64,000 nucleotides of DNA from Cyclobacterium lianum (GTDB lineage: Bacteria; Bacteroidota; Bacteroidia; Cytophagales; Cyclobacteriaceae). The stretch lies in the NCBI RefSeq assembly GCF_900143075.1, contig NZ_FRCY01000003.1:372001-436000 (forward strand), in the 5' to 3' direction. A program made the translations under genes and the position numbers. Below the pieces are notes generated by a model that saw only the letters and a list, made by a program, of their open reading frames with translations, was not told where the DNA came from and did not search any database. Positions 18,303 to 28,545 of the stretch are shown piece by piece. Each line of letters opens with the position of its first letter. The stretch's first letter is position 1.

Positions 18303-19772
18303 ATGAAGAAAAACAACACGCCCGAGGAAGGTAATTCCAGAAGGAATTTTCTTAAAGCATCTGCAACTGCAGCTGCAGGATTTTACATAGTACCCCGCCA
18401 TGTACTGGGTGGCCCCGGATTTAAAGCTCCGAGTGACAAGCTTCGAATAGCGGGCATCGGTGCCGGAGGAAAGGGTTACAGCGATATCAGAAGTTTTTAT
18501 GAAAGTGGCAATGCAGACATAGTAGCCTTATGTGATGTGGATCCTGAAAGAGCATCCAGAAGTATAGAAGCATATCCCAAAGCCAAATTTTATAACGATT
18601 ACCGGGTGATGCTGGAAAAAGAAGGCAATAACATCGATGCCGTTTCCGTATCCACTCCGGACCACAATCATGCTGTACAGGCACTCATGGCCATGAAAAT
18701 GGGCAAGCATGTATATGTACAGAAGCCCTTGACACATACCATTCAGGAGGCCAGAATGCTTACTGAAGCGGCTGAAAAATACAAACTCGTCACCCAGATG
18801 GGAAATCAGGGAGCCTCTGGTGATGGAGTAAGGCAAATGCGTGAATGGTACGCGGCAGGCCTGATCGGGGAAGCAACCAAAGTGCAATGCTGGACCAACA
18901 GGCCGGTATGGCCGCAGGGTGTGCCCTGGCCAGGTGAATCCGGAAAAAAGCCGCCCAAAAATCTGGATTGGGATCTTTGGCTGGGCACAGCAGAAAAGAA
19001 AGGCTACGTCGAAAACCTGCATCCTTTCAATTGGCGGGGTTGGTGGGAATTCGGAACCGGAGCTCTGGGTGATATGGCCTGCCACATTATGGAACCAGCC
19101 TTCCGTACGCTGGACCTGGGCTATCCTACATCAGCGGAATGTAGTGTTGGATCTGTCTATACCGGCGAGTTTACCCAAGGGTACTTCCCGAAAAGTTGCC
19201 CCCCTTCTTCTCATATCACCCTGAGATTTAAAAAGCCCGGTGGTGAAGATCTGGAATTTCACTGGATGGATGGAGGCATCAAGCCAAGCAGACCGGAAGA
19301 GCTTGGACCTAATGAGCAGATGGGTGACGGTGGCAATGGAGTCATCATTGAAGGGACAAGAGGAAAGATGATGTGTTCTACCTACGGAATAGATCCAAAG
19401 TTATTACCTACTTCTATCAACGAGAGCATCAATGTAGCCCCTACCCTTCCCAGAGTTGAGGGAGCTATCGGAGGACACTATGCCCAGTGGGTAAATGCCT
19501 GTATTGCCGGGCATGGTAGCAAAGAATACCAGGAATTGAGTTCGCCCTTTTCCATTGCAGGCCCGCTTACCGAATCGGTCCTGATGGGAAATCTTGCGAT
19601 CAGGAGTTATGACTACAGGGAAGAGAAAGCCGATGGAAATGGCTACAACTATCCCGGAAGAGATATCAGCTTGCTTTGGGATGGCAAAAATATGAAAATC
19701 ACCAATTTCGAACCTGCCAATCAATTTGTTTCCAAAACATACCGCGAGGGATTTGAACTGCCGGCCGTTTAA
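18303..19772 (+). CDS. Tat-exported Gfo/Idh/MocA-family oxidoreductase
   Basis: 489 residues. A twin-arginine signal is plain: S-R-R-N-F-L-K at residues 12-18, then a hydrophobic stretch (ASATAAAGFYIV). The Rossmann domain follows, LRIAGIGAGGKGYSDI, with the family motif HVYVQKPLTHTIQEARML (the EKP-like element reads QKP). The C-terminal alpha/beta domain includes WWEFGTGALGDMACHIMEP, where GDMACH is the catalytic-region His of the Bacteroidota GH109-related/Gfo family. Likely acts on a sugar or inositol derivative in the periplasm with bound NAD(P). Substrate unknown. A strong terminator follows. Confidence 0.9.
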   Translation: MKKNNTPEEGNSRRNFLKASATAAAGFYIVPRHVLGGPGFKAPSDKLRIAGIGAGGKGYSDIRSFYESGNADIVALCDVDPERASRSIEAYPKAKFYNDYRVMLEKEGNNIDAVSVSTPDHNHAVQALMAMKMGKHVYVQKPLTHTIQEARMLTEAAEKYKLVTQMGNQGASGDGVRQMREWYAAGLIGEATKVQCWTNRPVWPQGVPWPGESGKKPPKNLDWDLWLGTAEKKGYVENLHPFNWRGWWEFGTGALGDMACHIMEPAFRTLDLGYPTSAECSVGSVYTGEFTQGYFPKSCPPSSHITLRFKKPGGEDLEFHWMDGGIKPSRPEELGPNEQMGDGGNGVIIEGTRGKMMCSTYGIDPKLLPTSINESINVAPTLPRVEGAIGGHYAQWVNACIAGHGSKEYQELSSPFSIAGPLTESVLMGNLAIRSYDYREEKADGNGYNYPGRDISLLWDGKNMKITNFEPANQFVSKTYREGFELPAV

Positions 19773-19799
19773 ACCGGTCGAAGCACCGATCTGAAATTT

Positions 19800-19828
19800 A
19801 AGCCACTGCAAGCGTAGTGGCTTTTTTT
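19800..19828 (+). terminator. Rho-independent terminator after the Tat oxidoreductase
   Basis: AAGCCACT / AGTGGCTT stem, 8-base loop, T7 tail. It lies at the 3' end of the convergent histidine kinase gene too. Confidence 0.88.
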
Positions 19829-21419
19829 ATTTGGGTAGGGTAAAATAAAAGGTGGTACCTACACCTACTTCCGATTCCAGCCAAATCCTCCCTCCAAAAT
19901 ACTCCACGGTTTTCTTAACGATAGCCAGGCCTATCCCGGTGCCTTCATACGTTCCATTATCATGGAGCCGATTAAAAATCAGAAATATTTTATCGTGATA
20001 TTCCTCTTCGATACCGATACCGTTGTCCCGAACAGCTACCAGCCATTCCTTTTCTAATGAATCAACATTGATATGAATAATCGGAGTTTCATTCGATCTG
20101 TTATATTTCAATGCATTTTCTATCAGATTTTGAAACAAATGTAGCAGCAGAGGCTTGTCCAGCTTAAATTCCGGTAAATCATGATATTGAATGACAGCCC
20201 TCTTTTCCCGGATCTGTTTCCGGAGAAGGTGCTCTATTTCCTTCATAATGAGCGATAGCTGAACAGGGGATACTTCATCGGTACTTCTGCCAACCCGGGA
20301 ATAAGCCAGAAGGTCCAAAATAATTTGCCTCATTCGTTTGGCTCCGTCTACAGCAAAATCAATATATTTCAGGCCTTTTTCATCCAGAACTGATCCATAT
20401 TTTCTTCCCAAAAGGGTGACAAAACTACTGATCATCCTCAGCGGCTCCTGCAAATCATGGGAAGCTACGTAGGCAAATTGCTCCAATTCCTGATTGGACA
20501 AATATAAATCATGTGCTTTTTTTTGCAGATCCTGATTTGCCAGCGCTAAAGCTCTCGTTTTTTCTGCGACCTGCCTCTTTAGTCTGATGGGTTCTATGGT
20601 CTTCTGATATACAAAATATGCAACCATGCCTGAGAATAGCAGTCCGGAAATCAGGAATAAAAGGGAATTTCTCAGATAGTTGGGGTGTAGTAATTTGACG
20701 AACAGCATCCAATCTCCCTCTTCAATAAAAACGCGGGCGACAATACCTTTGTCAAATTCCGGATCTTCATTAAAATTGAACAGGGTATATGCTCCATTTC
20801 CGTCAGTTTTAGCCAACTGATAGACATAATTTTCACTTCTCCCGCTTGTGTCGATCCCCAGGGCCTGTCTAAGGGATTCCATCCGGATGATAACGGCAGA
20901 AAAGCCCCAAAAAATACCGCTTTTGAAGATGGGCAAGCGCCCCACCATGGCCATTCCACCCTGATATAGTTCAAACGGACCTTCGAAATACAGCTTCTTT
21001 CGTGCAATAGCTTTTTCTGCTGCCCTGCGGTGGTCTTTGTCTGAAAAAATGTTGTACCCAATTACTGCTTCATTACCTATCAGCGGAAAAGTCCTGATGA
21101 TGGTCTCTCCTTCCACCAGTTGAAGCGCATCCAGATTCGGGTTTTGGTTTAAAATCTTGTTGCACAAGGTATCAAAATCACTTTCGATCATGTCCTTTTC
21201 TACCAGGAAAGCCAGCAAATTGGTAGAGCTTACACTGTTTGCCAGTACATTTGAGAGGAGATTTTTTAAATTGTAAGCCTCTTCTTTCACCAGCATCGAT
21301 TCATTGCTTTTCTCCAATGAATAAATTTTTCCCGCTAAAAAAATAATCCCGGTAGACAAGCCCAGGAATACGAGCCAGGCCCGTTGCACTGGCCTAAGTC
21401 TTCTATGCTTTCCCACCAT
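19827..21419 (-). CDS. CHASE-domain sensor histidine kinase
   Basis: 530 residues. Transmembrane segments at about 13-31 and 252-271 flank a periplasmic CHASE-type ligand domain (43-245). After a coiled-coil linker comes the kinase core: phospho-accepting His321 in FAYVASHDLQEPLRM, N-box VLIENALKY-like FQNLIENALKY, G1 box VRDNGIGI, G2 GTGIGLAIVKKTVEY. No receiver or DNA-binding domain. Its start overlaps the end of the giant kinase by 17 nt, so the two are one operon and may share signals. The kinase cores are close relatives, suggesting duplication. Ligand unknown. Confidence 0.9.
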   Translation of the reverse strand: MVGKHRRLRPVQRAWLVFLGLSTGIIFLAGKIYSLEKSNESMLVKEEAYNLKNLLSNVLANSVSSTNLLAFLVEKDMIESDFDTLCNKILNQNPNLDALQLVEGETIIRTFPLIGNEAVIGYNIFSDKDHRRAAEKAIARKKLYFEGPFELYQGGMAMVGRLPIFKSGIFWGFSAVIIRMESLRQALGIDTSGRSENYVYQLAKTDGNGAYTLFNFNEDPEFDKGIVARVFIEEGDWMLFVKLLHPNYLRNSLLFLISGLLFSGMVAYFVYQKTIEPIRLKRQVAEKTRALALANQDLQKKAHDLYLSNQELEQFAYVASHDLQEPLRMISSFVTLLGRKYGSVLDEKGLKYIDFAVDGAKRMRQIILDLLAYSRVGRSTDEVSPVQLSLIMKEIEHLLRKQIREKRAVIQYHDLPEFKLDKPLLLHLFQNLIENALKYNRSNETPIIHINVDSLEKEWLVAVRDNGIGIEEEYHDKIFLIFNRLHDNGTYEGTGIGLAIVKKTVEYFGGRIWLESEVGVGTTFYFTLPK

Positions 21420-24400
21420 GCTCCTCTTCCACTTTTGGCAATGAAAAATAAAAGGTACTTCCTACTCCTTCTTCCGATTCCACCCAGATCTTTCCACCCA
21501 GGTTTTCTACGATCTTTTTCACAATGGCCAATCCCATTCCCGTACCTCCGTACTTTTCCTTGCTGTGGAGACTCTGGAAAATGATAAATATCTTTTCATG
21601 AAATTGTGGGTCTATTCCAATCCCATTATCCGCCACGGCAAAAAGCCACTGATCGCCCTCTGCACTGGCGGTAATATGGATCACCGGAGAACCGTCCTCT
21701 TTACTGTAGCGCAAGGCATTTCCTATCAAATTCCCAAACAGTTGCATCATCGGGGACTTGTAGGTGATCAATGCCGGTAACCTATCGTAAACCACTTTTG
21801 CCCTCTTTTCTGCGATTGCCTTTTTATGAAGCAGGCAGACCTCATCCAAAATTTCATCAAGTTGAATGATCTTTAGTCCTTCATCTGTCTTGCCAACCCG
21901 GGAATATTCCAGCAAATCCAAAATTATCTGACGCATGCGTTTGGCGCCACCTAAGGCAAATCCGATATATTGATGCCCTTTTTCATCCAGTAGTTGCCCA
22001 TACTTTTTGTCCAGCAAACCAATGAAACTGCTCACCATGCGTAGCGGTTCCTGGAGATCATGCGAAGCCACGTAGGCAAATTGTTCCAATTCCTTATTAG
22101 AAATTTCTAAATCTCTGGCATGCTGCTCCAGTTGTTCGTTTAAAGCCTGAAGTGATTCTTCGTATTCCTTTCTGTAGGAAATGTCTGTCATGGCTCCCAC
22201 CACCCGGGTGACCCTTCCCTCATTGTCTCTGATAAAAACGGCGCGGTCCATCACAAAAGCATAATAACCATCCGCCATCATAAAACGGTATTCCTCAAAC
22301 CAGTTGGTCAGGGTACTGCTTTCCATGTATTCGCGGATCTTCTGGCTTACCCTGTCCCTGTCCTCGGGATGGATCAAGCTGAGAAGCAGATCGAAATCAG
22401 GTTTGAATTTTTCCAGATCATAGCCAAACAAAGTCGAAAAGCCCCTACCCCACATCAAGTGGTTTTCTGCTACATCAAAATCCCAGATGGCATCATTGGT
22501 AGCCTCTGAAATTTTCTCAAACCGCTCATTCGACTGGCGGATTTGTTCTGCTGCCGACTTTCTATCTGTGACGTCCCTGAAAAAAACACTGATGCCTTCC
22601 TCGGTTGGATTGGCACTTACTTCAAGCCAAAGTTTTAACGGACGATAGTACTCTTCAAATAGCACCGGTTCCTGGTTTCTTACAGCGGTATCATAGGCAC
22701 CGAAGAATTTTGAGTCTTTGGCCATGGGGAAATTTTCCCACAGGCTTTCTCCCAATATGTGCTCTTTCAATACTCCGGTTAATTTCTCCGCATTTTTGTT
22801 CCAGTACTGCACCTTCCAGTTTTTATCTACAGAGAAAAATGCCTCACCTATACTTTCCAGAATGGCATTGCGCTCTTCAAAAGCCTTCTGCAGGGAAAGC
22901 TGATTGCGCCTTCTCTGTATCGCCGCCGAAAGATTTGAACTAATATTCTGAAGGAAAGAAGTTTCACTTTGAGACCATTTCCTTTCGGAATTGCAATCGT
23001 CAAATCCAATAAAACCAAAGAGCGCTTTATCTATTTCTATAGGCAACACCAGACATGATTTGATGCCCTGCTCTGCCAAGACGGGCTTCAAGGCGGATTT
23101 CTCCGGTAGGCTGGAGGTAATTATCTGACTGGCCTTCCCCTGCCTCAATGGCTCAAAAAACTCCGGAAAATGGGCTAGGGGTAGGTTTTGAAGATCAGGA
23201 TTGTCTATCTGGGGGCTTGTATGCCCATTGGTCCATTCAAACCGCTGGCTGCAAACTTCAACTCCGCTTTGTGGGTCTTGGTGGTTTTCAAAATAGTACA
23301 CCCTGTCTACCTGAGCTACAGTCCCGGTAATCTCGAAAACTCCCTCCAATGCAGTGTACCAATCTTCTTCCTGCAGAAAGGTGCCGATCACCTTTGAAAT
23401 GGCAGAAAGCAGTTCATTTCTTCCGGCCAATTCCTGCTCCAGCATCTTCCTATCGTGAATATCCTGCAGACTGCCATATAGACGGACACATTCACCAGCT
23501 ATAAATTCAGTCTGCCCGATACTTCGGACCCATATTTCCTTACCAAACGCATTGATAAGCGGTAACTCAAAATCCCATCCTTCTCCTCTCTCTATAGCTT
23601 TTTCTATGGTTTGTTTTACGTATTCCCTTACATCCTCCCGGTAAAAGCCGATTGCTTCCGGGATATCCAAAGTCAGCTCGTTTCCGATACCGTAAATTTC
23701 CTTTGTAATATCCGAAAGGTACAATACCTGGGCAGGGACATTTATTTCCCAACTTCCAACTCTGGCCAATTGAGTGGCATTGTTGTGAAGGCTTTGCAAT
23801 TCCTTCATTTCGGTAATATCGTAGCCATAGGCAAAAACCATCCCTTCATCACCGAAAGGTTTAGAGGAATTCCAGGATATACACCGGAACTCGCCCGACC
23901 TGGTACGGTATCGATTGATGTAATTCTTGGCCTGACGTTTACCTGAGACAGTTTCCGTAAATTCCTTGCTCGTTTTATCTAAATCCTCCGGGTGTAGGAA
24001 ATCAATAAAAGGCTGACCTACAATTTCTGATTCCTCGTAACCTATAATTTCACAGAAGGCAGGATTTACTTTTACGAAATACCCTTTGGGAGAAGCAATG
24101 GCCAATATTTCCGGGGCACTCTGAAACATGAGAGACATTTCTTCCTCCTGCTGCTTTCGCCTGATTTCCCCTCCCAAAAATGTGGCGACGGGAAGAAAAA
24201 AGTCCTGCATTTGCGTGCTGATCTCCTGATCAGACAAAAATACCAACACCCCAATCGGCTGGTCTTTGTACAGCAGCGGCAAGCCTAAAGCAAATTCAAG
24301 CCCTGCGGCTGCGGATGAGGACTTTCTCACAAATGAATCCAGCTTCCCCAATCCTTCCCAAACTTCACCCTGCCCCGTTTGCCATACCTTCCCCGGTAGC

Positions 24401-27400
24401 CCCTCTCCGGACTTCAGGTTTGAAACAGCCTTGTTTTTAGCGTAAAATTGTTTTCGTTTTTTGTCCTTAAAAAATGTACAACTTAAATTCAAGGCAGACT
24501 GATCACTGCCGGCCAACCAAATTTCAGCGGCAAGGTAGCCCTCAAAATCCGCAAGGTACTGCAGGGCATCTCTTAAGATTGCCTCCAGGCTTCTGTCCTG
24601 TTTAAACAGGTGAGCCAATTCACCCTGAATCATTTTTTGGTTTTTCTCCCTTTTGCTTTCGGTAATGTCTCTCAAAACACCTATCATGCGTATGGGCTTG
24701 CCCGCATCATCCCTGATCAGGTGTCCTATTTCCTCTATATCCAGATAGGTTCCATCTGCTTTTCTTAACCGGGACTCTTCATGCCAGCGAAAGACGGTTT
24801 TGTCGTCCATAAATGCATCCCATTTCTTCTGATCTGCCTCCAGCTCTGAAGGATGTTTTAGTGCCGGCCAGTCGGCCAATTTTGTAATTCCCCCACCCCG
24901 CTCATAGCCAAACATTCTGTAAAAGCCATCTCCCCATTCGAACTGATCGTTGATTACATCCCAATCATAAATGGCGTCATTTGTGGCCAGGTTGACATAC
25001 TCGTAGCGTTCATTGTGCTTCCTTAGCTCCCGCTCAATCTTGATACGCCTGCTGATATCGATGCCCATGCACTGGATCTCTTTTGGTTGACCATGTGCAT
25101 CGACCACACAGATAAAGTCCCAAAGGGTGGTCACAAAACCTCCCCCCCTGGCCGGTTTATCTATCTCCACCTTAAACACTTTTTCCGGTTGGGCAATACA
25201 TTGCTCTACCACTGTCAACACTCCTTGCTGATCATGCTCACAGATGGAAGACATGCAGCTTTTTCCCAGAATATTACCGTCAGGATAGATCCAGCCAAAT
25301 TCCTGTATGAATTTCTTATTTACATAAGTATAATTGCCCTCCAGATCAGTTCTGATCACAAAATTGGTTTGGGATTCATAAAACCCTCTGTAACGCGCCT
25401 CACTGTTCATGAGTTTTTCCTGCGTCTCTATCAGACCGGTAATGTCTGCACTGTTCAAGACCACCCCTTTTATCGCTTCATCGTCCGTAAGATTGGTAGC
25501 CACACTTTGCAGCCAGCACCATCCGCCTCCTTTTATCCTGAAGCGGAACGGAGATATTTTGACCCTTTTCCTGTCCCGGACATTGCTGAAATTCCTGTGG
25601 ACTTCCTCCAAATCATCCGGATGAATGAAATCACCGAGATTCTCACCAAGAAGTTCCTCTTCAATATATCCTGCAATAAGGGCGAAACTGGGACTGGCAT
25701 ACAGGCAGCTGCCTTCCAGATCCACAACTGCAGTCAGGTCTGAACCCTCCTGAACCAACGCTTTAAACCTTTTCTCACTTAAGGCTAGTTTTTGGTCAGA
25801 AGCTATCTTTTCTGTAACATCCCTGGAATTAGCTACTATACCTTGAATTGATGGGTCATCAATCAAATTGGTTGCAACTGTCTCAATCATTCTCCAGGAG
25901 CCATCACTGTGTTTGAACCTAAATGGGGGAATAGCTATTTTTCCGGAATTTTGAATTTTTGAAAATTCTTCAAAAACTTTTTCCCTATCCTCAGGGTGAA
26001 TAAAACTAAACGCATTGTTACCGATAAACTCCTCCGGGCTGATGCCCAAAATCTGGGTTGAATTAGTATTGACGTATATATAATTGCCCTCAGGGTCTAA
26101 GATAGCAATTAGATCACTTCCATTCTGAACCAAAGATTTAAACCGTTTCTCACTGAGCATCAGCTTCTGTTCAGCCAGCTTCCTTGGTGTAATGTCCACC
26201 ATTAATCCCCGCAGGGCTACCGGTTTACCATTTTCCCTGACCACCTTTACCAGATCGTGAAGCCAGACTTCCCTGCCGTCTGCCGCGATCATCCGGTATT
26301 CAAAGCTGTGGTCATAACCCATTCTGGTTTGGTTTTCACAATAGTCAAGTGCTTCCTTTTTGTCATCCGGGTGAATATGATTTTGCCAGAAATCAGCGAC
26401 ACCCATCCATTCCCCGGGCGTGTAGCCCAAAATGTTTTCAACCTGCTGACTGATAAAGCTGAACTTCAAACTATCCACTTCTGCTTCCCAAACTATCCCG
26501 TCAATGGATTGTACCAGATCCTCAATTTTTCGATTGGTGTTTTTAAGTTCCCTGCTGATTTCTTTCTGATCTATCGCTATCGCCAGATTTTGCGTAATCG
26601 TCTCGAGCAGTTCCCGTTCTTCGGGAAGAAAGGGCTCTTTACGATTTCCAGATTGTGGAAAGGGAGAAGTCATCACAGTAATCCGGAGAGATTTTCCGGA
26701 TCGGGTCCTAAACTTCTGTTCGAGAAAAAAATCAGTTGGCTTAAAATCAGAACTTAAATAGGATTTCCCATCAAATTCAATTTCGGCCGATGTATGCTCA
26801 GGTCGGGCCCAGCCAAGGGGCAATAATTTAATAGCGTCGGTCAAAAGTTGCTCGATATCATCCACCTGATTACTGAGTCGGCTGATCTGATAGAGGCATT
26901 TCTGCTCCTTTATGCGCTCCTGCAGCGAATCCATAGTGAGGTTCAGCTTTAGCGCGGCCATTTTTTCTGTGGTGATGTCAAAAATCACCGCATCCCAGAT
27001 TGTACTCCCATCTTCCATTTGCCTGGGAGTACCCGTTCCTCTGTGCCAATGAACTCCACCATCCGGATGGTGGTACCTCCATTCGTGCGTCCAGAAAGAC
27101 TGCTCCTGTGCCGATTTCCGGATCGTTTCCAGGTGGGCGTCCAGATCTTCTCTCTCGTACCGGTCCCATACAAGCTGGTTGTTTTTCATCGCCTGTTCCG
27201 GAGCTATGCCCCAGAGGTGCTTCGCACCATTGCTTACCAACTGCAATTCATCTCTCCCGTCCGGGTAACGTTTGTAGCGGTATACCACACCCGGAATATT
27301 GTCACTGATGGTTTTGAATTGGATTTCAGTATTTTTCCTATCGGTAATATCTGTGTGGGTACCAGACATGAGCAACGGAGCTCCCTCTTCCGACCATTTC

Positions 27401-28221
27401 ACCACCCTACCCCGGTCGTTGATCCAGACTTCATGACCGGCTTTGTGAATCATGCGGAGTTCGATGTCGTAAAAGTCGGTCTTCCTGTCAAAACAATCTT
27501 TCAATGCCGCATCAGAATGCGCTATGTCTTCCGGATGGACTAGCCTGTACCAGGTGTCCATGGTGACGGGCTCCAGTTCTTCCAGCGTGTAGCCGACAAT
27601 TTCAGCCCACCTGCTATTGATCCTTACCTCATCGGTTTGCACATTCCATTCAAATGTACCCACCCGCGTCGCTTCAATGATATTATCAAGCCGGTTTTTC
27701 TCCTCCTGCATGATTGTCCTGGTCTTATCCAGTTCCAGGTGATTTTTTCGCAACTCCAATAGCTTAATTACCTGATCCGCCAATGCCTTCAGGGAGGTCA
27801 CCTGTTTGTCATCCAATACCCTTGGTTTTCTGTCAATGACACACAAAGCCCCCAGTGCCTGTCCATTCGCTGCATATAAGGGTACGCCCGCATAAAAAAC
27901 GATGTGAGGGTCATTTTTGACCAAGGGGTTATCTTTAAAACGCTGATCCTCTCTGGCATCCGGGACGATAAAAATTTCCCGCCCGCTTTTAGCGGCGTAG
28001 CGGCAAAAGGATTGATCGATGGGTGTCTCCTTTAAATCCAGCCCTTGCCGGGCCTTAAAAAACTGCTTATCTGAAGCCAGAAAGGTAATCAATGATATCG
28101 GTGTTTGACAAATATAGGAGGCGATACCAACTATATCATCGTATTCCTTTTCCGGCAACGAATCCAGGATGGAGTATGACTGCAAGGCTTCCAGGCTTAC
28201 AAAGCTTTTGTGATCTTCCAT
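21403..28221 (-). CDS. Giant multi-PAS/GAF sensor histidine kinase
   Basis: 2272 residues from ATG 28221 (a TTG at 28230 is less likely). No transmembrane segment is evident, so it is probably cytoplasmic. Modules in order: GAF (1-165), PAS x2, a GAF-like region near 435-560, PAS x5, GAF (about 1200-1370), PAS x2, GAF (about 1615-1790), PAS x2, then coiled coil, HisKA with FAYVASHDLQEPLRM (His near 2050) and HATPase with GTGMGLAIVKKIVENL. By my count that is 11 PAS and 4 GAF-type modules, each PAS followed by a typical DIT(D/E)RK ending. Downstream CHASE kinase overlaps by 17 nt. No cognate regulator is nearby. Confidence 0.92.
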   Translation of the reverse strand: MEDHKSFVSLEALQSYSILDSLPEKEYDDIVGIASYICQTPISLITFLASDKQFFKARQGLDLKETPIDQSFCRYAAKSGREIFIVPDAREDQRFKDNPLVKNDPHIVFYAGVPLYAANGQALGALCVIDRKPRVLDDKQVTSLKALADQVIKLLELRKNHLELDKTRTIMQEEKNRLDNIIEATRVGTFEWNVQTDEVRINSRWAEIVGYTLEELEPVTMDTWYRLVHPEDIAHSDAALKDCFDRKTDFYDIELRMIHKAGHEVWINDRGRVVKWSEEGAPLLMSGTHTDITDRKNTEIQFKTISDNIPGVVYRYKRYPDGRDELQLVSNGAKHLWGIAPEQAMKNNQLVWDRYEREDLDAHLETIRKSAQEQSFWTHEWRYHHPDGGVHWHRGTGTPRQMEDGSTIWDAVIFDITTEKMAALKLNLTMDSLQERIKEQKCLYQISRLSNQVDDIEQLLTDAIKLLPLGWARPEHTSAEIEFDGKSYLSSDFKPTDFFLEQKFRTRSGKSLRITVMTSPFPQSGNRKEPFLPEERELLETITQNLAIAIDQKEISRELKNTNRKIEDLVQSIDGIVWEAEVDSLKFSFISQQVENILGYTPGEWMGVADFWQNHIHPDDKKEALDYCENQTRMGYDHSFEYRMIAADGREVWLHDLVKVVRENGKPVALRGLMVDITPRKLAEQKLMLSEKRFKSLVQNGSDLIAILDPEGNYIYVNTNSTQILGISPEEFIGNNAFSFIHPEDREKVFEEFSKIQNSGKIAIPPFRFKHSDGSWRMIETVATNLIDDPSIQGIVANSRDVTEKIASDQKLALSEKRFKALVQEGSDLTAVVDLEGSCLYASPSFALIAGYIEEELLGENLGDFIHPDDLEEVHRNFSNVRDRKRVKISPFRFRIKGGGWCWLQSVATNLTDDEAIKGVVLNSADITGLIETQEKLMNSEARYRGFYESQTNFVIRTDLEGNYTYVNKKFIQEFGWIYPDGNILGKSCMSSICEHDQQGVLTVVEQCIAQPEKVFKVEIDKPARGGGFVTTLWDFICVVDAHGQPKEIQCMGIDISRRIKIERELRKHNERYEYVNLATNDAIYDWDVINDQFEWGDGFYRMFGYERGGGITKLADWPALKHPSELEADQKKWDAFMDDKTVFRWHEESRLRKADGTYLDIEEIGHLIRDDAGKPIRMIGVLRDITESKREKNQKMIQGELAHLFKQDRSLEAILRDALQYLADFEGYLAAEIWLAGSDQSALNLSCTFFKDKKRKQFYAKNKAVSNLKSGEGLPGKVWQTGQGEVWEGLGKLDSFVRKSSSAAAGLEFALGLPLLYKDQPIGVLVFLSDQEISTQMQDFFLPVATFLGGEIRRKQQEEEMSLMFQSAPEILAIASPKGYFVKVNPAFCEIIGYEESEIVGQPFIDFLHPEDLDKTSKEFTETVSGKRQAKNYINRYRTRSGEFRCISWNSSKPFGDEGMVFAYGYDITEMKELQSLHNNATQLARVGSWEINVPAQVLYLSDITKEIYGIGNELTLDIPEAIGFYREDVREYVKQTIEKAIERGEGWDFELPLINAFGKEIWVRSIGQTEFIAGECVRLYGSLQDIHDRKMLEQELAGRNELLSAISKVIGTFLQEEDWYTALEGVFEITGTVAQVDRVYYFENHQDPQSGVEVCSQRFEWTNGHTSPQIDNPDLQNLPLAHFPEFFEPLRQGKASQIITSSLPEKSALKPVLAEQGIKSCLVLPIEIDKALFGFIGFDDCNSERKWSQSETSFLQNISSNLSAAIQRRRNQLSLQKAFEERNAILESIGEAFFSVDKNWKVQYWNKNAEKLTGVLKEHILGESLWENFPMAKDSKFFGAYDTAVRNQEPVLFEEYYRPLKLWLEVSANPTEEGISVFFRDVTDRKSAAEQIRQSNERFEKISEATNDAIWDFDVAENHLMWGRGFSTLFGYDLEKFKPDFDLLLSLIHPEDRDRVSQKIREYMESSTLTNWFEEYRFMMADGYYAFVMDRAVFIRDNEGRVTRVVGAMTDISYRKEYEESLQALNEQLEQHARDLEISNKELEQFAYVASHDLQEPLRMVSSFIGLLDKKYGQLLDEKGHQYIGFALGGAKRMRQIILDLLEYSRVGKTDEGLKIIQLDEILDEVCLLHKKAIAEKRAKVVYDRLPALITYKSPMMQLFGNLIGNALRYSKEDGSPVIHITASAEGDQWLFAVADNGIGIDPQFHEKIFIIFQSLHSKEKYGGTGMGLAIVKKIVENLGGKIWVESEEGVGSTFYFSLPKVEEEHGGKA

Positions 28222-28545
28222 AAAAAACAAAAATTACAGCCAGACAGCGTTAAGTAAAAGTACACGGGACATATTTTTTAACTTTTGCTACAAAGAATTA
28301 ACATGATGTAAATTAAACGGATCGCCTCTAATAAGTCAATTACATCATTAATTTAATAAAGTCAATTAAAAAAACATAAATTTATTACTTTCTGTCTCAG
28401 AATATTTATCTAAAAAATAACCAAAAACATTTTATTGCATGTATAAAGCAGATCGCGCAAATTATTTCAATTCCACAGGTAGGAAAAGGAAAAAGTATAT
28501 CAATTCCTGAGTCAAAAAATGCTATTGTTTTATTTGCCTGTTCCC
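28222..28545. other. Intergenic region with a 10-bp direct repeat
   Basis: No gene-like frame. It must hold the giant kinase promoter. AAGTCAATTA occurs twice, at 28333-28342 and 28359-28368 (26 bp apart), in very AT-rich DNA upstream of the kinase gene. Could be a regulator site or chance. Confidence 0.35.

Noticed and set aside
25087-25743. 218-residue plus-strand frame inside the giant kinase
   Set aside because: It is antisense to clear PAS domains and its translation has no domain.
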